Shown here one piece after another: positions 1 through 5,204 of a stretch of DNA of 6,188 nt. The notes under the pieces were generated by a model. That model did not search any database and had not been told where the DNA came from. It saw only the letters and a list, made by a program, of their open reading frames with translations. Each line of letters begins with the position of its first letter. The stretch's first letter is position 1. The stretch covers positions 1 through 6,188 of the forward strand of contig JAEVZE010000454.1 in the NCBI GenBank assembly GCA_023392395.1, read 5' to 3'. The DNA is from Bacillota bacterium (lineage in GTDB: Bacteria > Bacillota > Clostridia > Christensenellales > Aristaeellaceae). A program made the translations under genes and the position numbers.

Positions 1-2
1 GC

Positions 3-662
3 CCCAACCTGATCGCGAAGATCCCCGTCACACGGGCGGGGCTGACCGCCATTGACGAGCTGGTCGCGCAGGACGTTCCGGTCATCGCCACGGAGATCAT
101 GTCGGTCTCGCAGGCCGCCGCGGCGTGCAGAACCTACCTGGAGGCTTCCGAGCGCTCCGGATGCGCGCCGGCATTTTTCGTCACCTGCATCGCGGGGATC
201 TTCGATCAACAGCTGAAATCCCAACTGGACGCGGGCGCGATTGATATCGAACCGGACATCCTCTTCCAGGCGGGCGTCGCGCTGACGAAGCGCCAGTACC
301 GCCTGATGCGGGAAAAGCGCTGGCCGGGCATCCTGCTGGGCGGCGGCGCGCGTGGGCTGCACCACTTCACCGAATTCGTCGGCGGGGACATGCACGTTAC
401 GATCAACTGGAAGGGCACCGCGGAGAAGCTGATCGCGGACGATCCGCCGGTCATCTGCCGCATGGACGCGCCCACGCCTGAATACGTGCTGAGCGAATTG
501 ATGGAAAAGGTGCCGGACTTCCGGCTCGCGTACTTCCTGGACGGCCTGGACATCGACGAATTCGCCGATTTCCCGCCCGTTGCGCTGTTCAGAAACCAGT
601 TTATCGCCGGATGGAATCAGCTCTTGGACGCCTTGAAGGCAGTGGGGGAGGGACATACGTGA
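3..662 (+). CDS. Transaldolase-family protein, C-terminal 219 residues (5' end off window)
   Basis: The frame is open from the left edge to TGA at 660-662, so the start lies outside; the in-frame ATG at 99 is internal, because recognisable family sequence precedes it. The first visible residues, NLIAKIPVTRAGLTAIDEL, match the strand of the fructose-6-phosphate aldolase/transaldolase TIM barrel that carries the Schiff-base lysine (KIPxTxxGLxAI); K6 of the visible part is the likely catalytic lysine. A following TEIMSVSQ segment fits the next barrel strand. Later landmarks are a GGGAR segment near residue 118 and HHFTEFVGGDMHVTINW after it, suggesting a longer transaldolase-like subfamily rather than the short ~220-residue TalC/FSA type. 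The family transfers or cleaves dihydroxyacetone units of sugar phosphates in the cytoplasm; the substrate here is unknown. It is coupled to the cupin gene by a 4-base overlap. The family call is fairly sure; the exact reaction is not. Confidence 0.78.
   Translation, partial: PNLIAKIPVTRAGLTAIDELVAQDVPVIATEIMSVSQAAAACRTYLEASERSGCAPAFFVTCIAGIFDQQLKSQLDAGAIDIEPDILFQAGVALTKRQYRLMREKRWPGILLGGGARGLHHFTEFVGGDMHVTINWKGTAEKLIADDPPVICRMDAPTPEYVLSELMEKVPDFRLAYFLDGLDIDEFADFPPVALFRNQFIAGWNQLLDALKAVGEGHT
644..653 (+). promoter_or_regulatory. Ribosome binding site that fixes a GTG start for the cupin gene
   Basis: GGGGGAGGGA lies inside the end of the transaldolase gene. Its GGAGG core (647-651) is 7 bases before GTG at 659. 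This supports a GTG start that overlaps the upstream TGA (GTGA, 659-662), rather than an earlier in-frame codon at 611 that has no such site. Confidence 0.7.
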
Positions 663-1012
663 ACAACAAGATTACGAGACTCTCCGAGCGCAGGCGGGTT
701 GAGCTTCGGCCCGGCCTCGTCAAGACCAACCTGTCGTACAACGAGGAAACCATGCTGTGCCACTTCACGATGGCCAAGGGTTCGAAATTGGAGATTCACA
801 ACCACCTCGCGGTGCAGAACGGCTTTGTGCTCCGCGGCCGGCTTCGTTATCAGCTGGCCGACGGACAGAAAAATATCTATGAGGAGGGAGAGATCGGTCC
901 GGGCGGAAGCTACGTGTGGGATTCCATGGAGTATCATTCCACCGAAGCGCTGGAAGATGTTGAATTCATAGAATTCTTTGCGCCGGCCAGAAAGGAGTAT
1001 ATCGCGGAATAG
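659..1012 (+). CDS. Small single-domain cupin protein
   Basis: This is a 117-residue protein, a usual length for a one-domain cupin (small beta barrel, normally metal-binding). The first cupin motif is visible as GSKLEIHNHLAVQNGFVLRG, with H47, H49 and Q53 as likely metal ligands; Q replaces the glutamate of the classical motif, which is common in a large subgroup. The second motif is weaker: PGGSYVWDSMEYHS, with H93 as the last ligand. GTG at 659 is chosen because it has a strong ribosome binding site and overlaps the previous stop, the usual form of translational coupling. Cupins in sugar operons are often sugar or sugar-phosphate isomerases, or bind small carboxylates. Pairing with a transaldolase-like enzyme suggests a role in the same pathway, but the reaction cannot be read from the sequence. 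Confidence 0.85.
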   Translation: MNNKITRLSERRRVELRPGLVKTNLSYNEETMLCHFTMAKGSKLEIHNHLAVQNGFVLRGRLRYQLADGQKNIYEEGEIGPGGSYVWDSMEYHSTEALEDVEFIEFFAPARKEYIAE

Positions 1013-1038
1013 CGCTGCGCCATTTCTTCGGACGAACG

Positions 1039-1067
1039 TTGCGCCTATGGCGAATCGAGCGTATGAA
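1039..1067 (+). promoter_or_regulatory. Weak candidate sigma-A-type promoter before the binding-protein gene
   Basis: TTGCGC (1039-1044) and TATGAA (1062-1067) are separated by exactly 17 bases, 40 bases before the ATG at 1108. Both boxes match the consensus only partly, so in GC-rich DNA this may be chance. If real, it would let the transporter be transcribed apart from the two enzyme genes. No clear operator palindrome is visible in the 95-base gap. Confidence 0.25.
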
Positions 1068-1092
1068 TGTTCCCGTGCGACCTGAACGAAAA

Positions 1093-1100
1093 GAGGAGGA
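1093..1100 (+). promoter_or_regulatory. Ribosome binding site that fixes the binding-protein start
   Basis: GAGGAGGA sits 7 bases before ATG 1108. The frame remains open back to a TTG at 1039, which would add 23 residues. The start at 1108 is preferred because it has this site and puts a clean signal peptide at the N-terminus. Confidence 0.8.
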
Positions 1101-1107
1101 TTCTTGT

Positions 1108-2769
1108 ATGAAGCCGATTCTGAGGACGATGGGTAGTCTCCTGCTCTGCCTGATGCTCCTGGTCAGCGCTTCCGGTGGCGCTCTGGCGGCGGTCGAATAC
1201 GTTCCCTCAACCGAGAAGGGCCTCACGCCCTACGACGAAGAAGTTACCATCACGACGTGGCGCATCATGTCCAGCGGCTTTCAGTTCGCCGACGGCGAAT
1301 CCATTGACGACAACGTGTGGTACCGCGCCTACAAGGACCGGCTGAACATCAACGTCAAGAACGTATGGTCGGCCACCAACACCGGCACCGGCAGCGCCGC
1401 CGACCAGAAGCGCAGCGTGGCCATTGCCTCCGGCGAGCTGCCCGACATCATGGAACTGACCGCCGTGCAGTTCGCGCAGCTGGCGAAGGCGGGCATGCTG
1501 GCGGACCTGACGGACCTGTACGACGAGTACGTCAGCGAGGACGTCAAGAATAGGTGCTACAACCAGGACCTGACCGACGCCATCCTGTCCACCACGATCG
1601 ACGGCAGGAGCTACGGCATCGCCTACACCAACCCGGTGGAGCAGACCTTCCAACAGTGCTGGATCCGCACCGACTGGCTCAAAAATCTGGGGCTTGAGGA
1701 GCCCAAGACCTACGAAGAGCTGCTGGCGGTCGCCAAGGCGTTCGTCGAAAAGGACCCCGACGGCGACGGCGCGAACGACACCTTCGGCATCGCGATGAAC
1801 AAGGAGTTGTTCGACACCAACTTTGCCGACATGGACGGCTTCATGCAGCAGTTCCACGCGTACCCCAATGTCTGGGTGCGCGATAAGGACAACAACATGG
1901 TGTTCGGCAACGTGCAGCCGGAGATGAAGACTGCGCTGGCCGAGATGCAGCGCCTGATGAAGGAAGGCCTATTGGACAAGGAGTTCGGCGTCAAGGCGGT
2001 CTCCGACACGGTGGCGGACGTGGCCGCCGGCCGCTGCGGCATTGTGTACGGCGTGTGGTGGATTTCGCAGGCCGGCTGGCTGCAGGAATCCATCAACAAC
2101 GACCCGAACGCAGACTGGAAATCCTTCAGGCTCTTCCAGACCGATGACAAGCCCGTCGTCTACTATGGCGCGACGCCGGTTTCGTCTCAGTTGTATTACG
2201 CGGTCAGCAAGGACTGCGCGCATCCCGAGGCCATCTTCAAGCTCGCCAACGCCTACGTGGACTGGCGCTTTGGAGCCCAGAACGGCGACCCCGACACCTT
2301 CTACTATCATGAAGGCATCGACACCTCCCAGTACGCCGTCATCAAGGTCATGCCCGTCCGCAAGAACATCGACATCATCGCGGGCCTGAAGAAGTACGCA
2401 GAGAGCAACGACCTCAACGACGTCAACACCGAGGGCAAGACCTACCTGGAGCAGATCAAGAAGTTCCGGGACGGCGACCGCAAGTTCTGGTACCGTGAGC
2501 GCTCCTTCGGCGAGTTCGCATCCCAGGACATCAACACCGAGATCCTTTCAAACAACGAGTACATGCGCTACCAGTACTACGGCACCCCGACCCAAGCGCA
2601 GACCAAGTACTCCGAAATCCTGAAGCAGCTCGCGCAGGAGACCTTCACTGCCATCATCAACGGGCAGGACGTCAACACCTTTGACGACTTTGTCGCCAGC
2701 TGGTATGCGATGGGCGGCCAGAAGTGGACCGACGAAGTGCGCGCCTGGGACGCCGCCCAGCCGAAGTAG
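1108..2769 (+). CDS. Extracellular sugar-binding protein of an LplA/YtcQ-type CUT1 ABC importer
   Basis: This 553-residue protein has the usual length for the LplA/YtcQ group of family 1 solute-binding proteins. The N-terminus is a signal peptide: K2/R6, a Leu-rich core at about 8-20, then SGGALAA with likely cleavage after A27 or A28. No lipobox cysteine is seen; C14 lies in the hydrophobic core after LLL. The mature protein starts its first lobe with EEVTITTWRIMSSG, typical of the family. ASGELPDIMEL and a TDWLKNLGLEEPKTYEEL segment are strong family landmarks. DPDGDGANDT (216-225) is the Asp-rich loop common in this group and resembles a calcium-binding loop. The protein should capture an oligosaccharide or sugar outside the membrane and deliver it to the two permeases downstream. 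The ligand is unknown. The binding-protein-first gene order and the hairpin after the stop fit higher expression than the permeases. Confidence 0.92.
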   Translation: MKPILRTMGSLLLCLMLLVSASGGALAAVEYVPSTEKGLTPYDEEVTITTWRIMSSGFQFADGESIDDNVWYRAYKDRLNINVKNVWSATNTGTGSAADQKRSVAIASGELPDIMELTAVQFAQLAKAGMLADLTDLYDEYVSEDVKNRCYNQDLTDAILSTTIDGRSYGIAYTNPVEQTFQQCWIRTDWLKNLGLEEPKTYEELLAVAKAFVEKDPDGDGANDTFGIAMNKELFDTNFADMDGFMQQFHAYPNVWVRDKDNNMVFGNVQPEMKTALAEMQRLMKEGLLDKEFGVKAVSDTVADVAAGRCGIVYGVWWISQAGWLQESINNDPNADWKSFRLFQTDDKPVVYYGATPVSSQLYYAVSKDCAHPEAIFKLANAYVDWRFGAQNGDPDTFYYHEGIDTSQYAVIKVMPVRKNIDIIAGLKKYAESNDLNDVNTEGKTYLEQIKKFRDGDRKFWYRERSFGEFASQDINTEILSNNEYMRYQYYGTPTQAQTKYSEILKQLAQETFTAIINGQDVNTFDDFVASWYAMGGQKWTDEVRAWDAAQPK

Positions 2770-2780
2770 TCTACCGAAGT

Positions 2781-2803
2781 CCGGTCCCTTGTGAACGGGC
2801 CGG
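2781..2803 (+). repeat. Small upstream hairpin overlapping the main intercistronic stem
   Basis: CCGGTCC (2781-2787) can pair with GGGCCGG (2797-2803), including one G-U pair, around a 9-base loop. Its last two bases are the first two of the stronger stem at 2802-2830, so both cannot form fully at once. It could be chance in GC-rich sequence. Confidence 0.35.
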
Positions 2804-2830
2804 GGAGGGCGAACGCCTTTCGCCCTCCCC
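2802..2830 (+). repeat. Perfect 12-bp intercistronic hairpin between binding-protein and permease genes
   Basis: GGGGAGGGCGAA (2802-2813) pairs perfectly with TTCGCCCTCCCC (2819-2830) around the 5-base loop CGCCT. It begins 32 bases after the binding-protein stop and ends 31 bases before the next ATG. No T-tract follows, so it is unlikely to be a simple intrinsic terminator. Hairpins in this position in sugar ABC operons, as known for malE-malF, protect the binding-protein message or partly block read-through, giving more binding protein than permease. That role is inferred here. Confidence 0.75.
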
Positions 2831-2861
2831 ATCGCATCCATGAACCCGAAGGGGGAATACG

Positions 2862-3800
2862 ATGGTCCGATATGCGGTTGACCTGAGGAGGGCTGCGGGA
2901 CGCACGCGGTTTCGGCGGCAGCTTCCACTGTATACCATGGTGCTTCCCGCGTTCATCATTACGCTGATCTACCACTATGTGCCGCTGTTTGGCCTGACCA
3001 TCGCGTTTCAGGATTTCAATCCGGCGCTGGGCCTCGGCTTTGGCAAGCAGGCGTGGATCGGGATGGAGAACTTCCAGTTCGTCTTCGCGATGCCCAACAC
3101 CCGAAAGGTCATCTGGAATACGCTGTTCATCTCCTCGATGAAGCTGGTGGCGCTGATTGCGATCCCGGTGCTGGTGGCGCTACTTCTCAACGAAATGGGC
3201 AGCCGGAGGACCAAGCGCTGGGTGCAGACAGTTATCTATCTGCCGTACTTTCTGTCATGGGTGATCCTGGGCGGCATCCTGGTGCAGATCCTGTCGCCCT
3301 CGGCGGGCATCGTGGCGGACCTATTCAAATCCCTGGGGATCGCCTCCCCCTATTGGCTGGGGGATGCGAAGGTCTTCCCGTTCACGCTGGTGATCACCGA
3401 CCTGTGGAAGGAGTTCGGCTTCAAGGCTATCGTATACCTGGCGGCGCTGGCCGGCATCAATCCGGAGCTCTACGAGGCGGCCCAGATCGACGGCGCCAGC
3501 CGGTTCAAGCAGGTTCGATACATCACGCTTCCAAGTCTCGCGCCCACGATCGTACTCATGACCACCCTCGCCCTGGGCAGCATCCTGAGCGCGGGTTTTG
3601 AGCAGGTGTTCAACCTGATCAATCCTTCCGTGTATTCCACCGGCGACATCATCGACACCATGGTCTACCGCGTGGGCATCCAGCAGGCGCAGTACGGCAT
3701 CGCGACCGCCGTGGGCATGTTCAAATCCGTCGTATCCTGCGTGCTGGTGACGCTGTCCTACTACCTCGCGAAGCGGTTTGCCGGATATACGGTGTTTTAG
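2862..3800 (+). CDS. CUT1 sugar ABC transporter permease, LplB/YteP type
   Basis: This 312-residue inner-membrane protein has six predicted helices and the normal family length. A basic N-terminal tail (about 1-22, rich in Arg) precedes helix 1 (about 23-47). The next segment, YVPLFGLTIAFQDFNP, is characteristic of LplB-type subunits. Further hydrophobic stretches start near residues 87 and 120. The cytoplasmic coupling loop that docks on the ATPase is clear: EAAQIDGASRFKQVRYITLP, starting at E205. The C-terminus YYLAKRFAGYTVF is also typical. ATG 2862 follows an AAGGGGGAA ribosome binding site by about 4 bases. With the second permease it should form the translocation pore fed by the binding protein upstream. 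The substrate cannot be assigned. Confidence 0.93.
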   Translation: MVRYAVDLRRAAGRTRFRRQLPLYTMVLPAFIITLIYHYVPLFGLTIAFQDFNPALGLGFGKQAWIGMENFQFVFAMPNTRKVIWNTLFISSMKLVALIAIPVLVALLLNEMGSRRTKRWVQTVIYLPYFLSWVILGGILVQILSPSAGIVADLFKSLGIASPYWLGDAKVFPFTLVITDLWKEFGFKAIVYLAALAGINPELYEAAQIDGASRFKQVRYITLPSLAPTIVLMTTLALGSILSAGFEQVFNLINPSVYSTGDIIDTMVYRVGIQQAQYGIATAVGMFKSVVSCVLVTLSYYLAKRFAGYTVF

Positions 3801-3804
3801 GAGG
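3799..3804 (+). promoter_or_regulatory. Ribosome binding site of the second permease, overlapping the first permease's stop
   Basis: A perfect AGGAGG starts on the last two bases of the TAG stop of the first permease. It is 10 bases before ATG 3815 and 7 bases before an in-frame TTG at 3812, so either could be used. ATG is preferred by codon, TTG by spacing; the proteins differ by one residue. Confidence 0.7.
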
Positions 3805-3814
3805 CGAACGTTTG

Positions 3815-4696
3815 ATGAAGAAATCCAGAGGGCGCATCCTCTTTGAGGTGTTCAACTATACGTTCCTGATCCTCCTGGCCGTCTTCTGCGTCCTGCCCAT
3901 CGTGCACGTCACGGCGGTTTCCTTCAGCGCGAAGGCGCCCGCCATCGCGGGGTTTGTGAAATTCTGGCCGGTGGACTTTACGCTGAAGACCTACGAGTAC
4001 GTGTTTGGGCGGCAGCAGTTTTTGACGGCGCTTTGGGTGTCCGTCCGGCGCGTGCTGGCGGGCCTTCCGCTCAACATGCTGCTTGCCGTGCTGACCGCGT
4101 ACCCGCTGTCCAAGACAAAAAATGAGTTTCGCGCCCGGTCGTTCTTCGCCTGGTTCTTCATTGTCACCATGTACATCAACGGCGGCTTGATTCCGACCTT
4201 CATGGTGGTCCGGTACACGGGCCTTATCGATTCCTTCTGGGCGCTGATCGTTCCGGGCGCGCTCAACATCTTCAATATGCTGATCGTGATGAACTACATG
4301 CGCAACTGCATTCCGCGGGAAGTGGAGGAATCCGCGATCGTGGACGGCGCGGGCTACTGGCGCACGCTGATCCGGATTGTGCTGCCGCTTTCGATGCCGG
4401 TATTGGCGACGGTGGGCCTGTTCTTCACGATCAACCATTGGAACGCGTGGTTCGACGGCATTCTGTACATGAACAGAACCGAGAACTACCCGCTGCAGAG
4501 CTATCTACGATCCATCGTCATGGAGATTGATTCGTCCATGATGGAGGTGGTGGACGATTCGCTGTTCGAAGCGCTCAGCGACAAGACGTCCAAATGCGCG
4601 CAGATCGTCATGTCGATCATCCCCATCATGCTGGTGTATCCGTTCGCGCAGCGGTATTTCATATCCGGCATCACGCTGGGCAGCGTCAAGGAATAA
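3815..4696 (+). CDS. CUT1 sugar ABC transporter permease, LplC/YtcP type
   Basis: This 293-residue inner-membrane protein is the partner of the preceding permease. Helix 1 spans about residues 14-35 and is followed by the family segment VTAVSFSAKAPAI. The middle part, INGGLIPTFMVVRYTGLIDS, is a strong signature of LplC-type subunits. The coupling loop reads EESAIVDGAGYWRTLIRIVL, so the EAA motif is ESA here (E172-S173-A174) with D177-G178-A179 kept. The C-terminus GITLGSVKE matches the usual GSVK ending. The gene starts 14 bases after the first permease ends, so the two are co-translated in a balanced ratio. A TTG one codon upstream is an alternative start. No ATPase gene follows, so energy probably comes from a shared MsmX-like ATP-binding protein encoded elsewhere. 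Confidence 0.93.
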   Translation: MKKSRGRILFEVFNYTFLILLAVFCVLPIVHVTAVSFSAKAPAIAGFVKFWPVDFTLKTYEYVFGRQQFLTALWVSVRRVLAGLPLNMLLAVLTAYPLSKTKNEFRARSFFAWFFIVTMYINGGLIPTFMVVRYTGLIDSFWALIVPGALNIFNMLIVMNYMRNCIPREVEESAIVDGAGYWRTLIRIVLPLSMPVLATVGLFFTINHWNAWFDGILYMNRTENYPLQSYLRSIVMEIDSSMMEVVDDSLFEALSDKTSKCAQIVMSIIPIMLVYPFAQRYFISGITLGSVKE

Positions 4697-4712
4697 CGTC
4701 AAGAACCCGGAA

Positions 4713-4739
4713 GGCGCAGCGGACAGCCGCCATTGCGCC
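4713..4739 (+). repeat. Hairpin just after the permease operon
   Basis: GGCGCAGCGG (4713-4722) pairs with CCGC (4727-4730) and TGCGCC (4734-4739), with loop ACAG and a 3-base bulge (CAT). It starts 17 bases after the permease stop and has no T-tract. It may help protect the 3' end of the message or act with the next hairpin. Confidence 0.5.
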
Positions 4740-4749
4740 GCCATCTGTC

Positions 4750-4790
4750 GGGGAATAGCGGCAATCGGCCGAAGGTTCCCCATTCTTATC
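4750..4790 (+). terminator. Probable terminator of the sugar-transport operon
   Basis: An outer stem GGGGAA (4750-4755)/TTCCCC (4776-4781) encloses an inner stem CGGC (4759-4762)/GCCG (4768-4771), separated by a small internal loop. It is followed by the T-rich ATTCTTATCATTTC (4782-4795). The interrupted stem and imperfect T-run make it a moderate terminator. It also lies just after the stop of the minus-strand regulator remnant, so it could once have served both directions. Confidence 0.55.
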
Positions 4791-4799
4791 ATTTCTGAA

Positions 4800-4961
4800 T
4801 TACAACGGCGTCTCAACCTGCCGGTTGTGCAGCGGCGTCACGCCGTAATTGTTCCGGAAGACCTTGCAGAAATACGCGGGCGTCGAGAAGCCGGCGATGT
4901 CGGCGATGGCCGCGACGTTCATCTCGGTCGTCCGCAGCAGGATGCAGGCGGCCGCCGGTTT
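4800..4961 (-). pseudogene. AraC-family regulator remnant (last DNA-binding subdomain only)
   Basis: The minus strand encodes 53 codons between in-frame TAA at 4964-4962 and the terminal TAA at 4802-4800. The residues ILLRTTEMNVAAIADIAGFS followed by TPAYFCKVFRNNYGVTPL are an unmistakable second helix-turn-helix of an AraC/XylS domain (family pattern: LLxTTxxxVxEIAxxxGFxxxxYFxxxFKxxxGxTPxxYR). A complete domain is about 100 residues, and a full regulator is usually 270 or more. The first helix-turn-helix and the sensor part are missing, and no frame upstream restores them within the window. No start codon or ribosome binding site suits it. Such regulators often sit beside LplABC-type operons, so this was plausibly the operon's own regulator, now lost. 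A metagenomic misassembly would give the same picture. Confidence 0.8.
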
Positions 4962-4964
4962 TTA

Positions 4965-5204
4965 TGAAGGCAAATGCCGACAGCGACAGAATCGCCCGCG
5001 CCGCCTGCCAAAGGGTAAAGCAGCGCAAGGCGTAAAGCCCATAGAAACAGGATGGGATGATGTACATCGCGGAGAGCCTGTTCGGGTAAGTCCAGACGGG
5101 CTTTCAACACCTATCGCTAGTCTCGAGCGTTTCCGTCAGCCGGGCTGCGTTCGCCTCAGTCGGGCAATGCAGCTCGCTCAATTGCGCCATGCCTGCACCG
5201 CCTC
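4965..5204. other. Stretch without a confident gene between regulator remnant and kinase
   Basis: None of the six frames gives a protein I recognise across this stretch. On the minus strand one frame holds a Leu/Ala/Phe-rich run around YIIPSCFYGLYALRC and LWQAARAILSLSAFAF. It has no good start and runs on into the wrong frame of the AraC remnant. A plus-strand frame crosses the whole stretch (from about 4849 to 5265), but it is antisense to both neighbours. The stretch separates two sharp homology boundaries, so it may be rearranged or decayed DNA. No inverted-repeat ends, transposase fragments or tRNA were seen. Confidence 0.5.
5104..5190 (-). CDS. Possible 28-residue small protein after the kinase gene
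   Basis: ATG at 5190-5188 opens a 28-codon frame ending at TGA 5106-5104. The protein is hydrophilic, MAQLSELHCPTEANAARL and then TETLETSDRC, with no membrane segment or known motif. Its ribosome binding site AGGAGG overlaps the TAG stop of the kinase gene, 10 bases from the ATG, which looks like a coupled downstream gene. It could be a real small protein, or the surviving first codons of a longer gene cut off by the rearrangement that also truncated the AraC remnant. With so few codons, chance is also possible. Confidence 0.3.
   Translation of the reverse strand: MAQLSELHCPTEANAARLTETLETSDRC

Noticed and set aside
611..658. Extended N-terminus for the cupin
   Set aside because: The extra codons lie within the transaldolase gene and have no ribosome binding site; GTG 659 has one and gives a normal-length cupin.
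1207..1857. Long minus-strand reading frame (216 codons)
   Set aside because: It is antisense to the confident binding-protein gene, rich in Val/Gly from GC-rich complementary codons, and shows no family motif or ribosome binding site.
3797..4438. Minus-strand reading frame of 213 codons
   Set aside because: It is antisense to the second permease, and its His/Arg/Gln/Glu-rich low-complexity composition is typical of a shadow frame in GC-rich DNA.
4919..5110. Minus-strand frame starting GTG with an Ala/Leu-rich middle
   Set aside because: It overlaps the AraC remnant in the wrong frame and lacks a good ribosome binding site; the hydrophobic run is too short and irregular to call.
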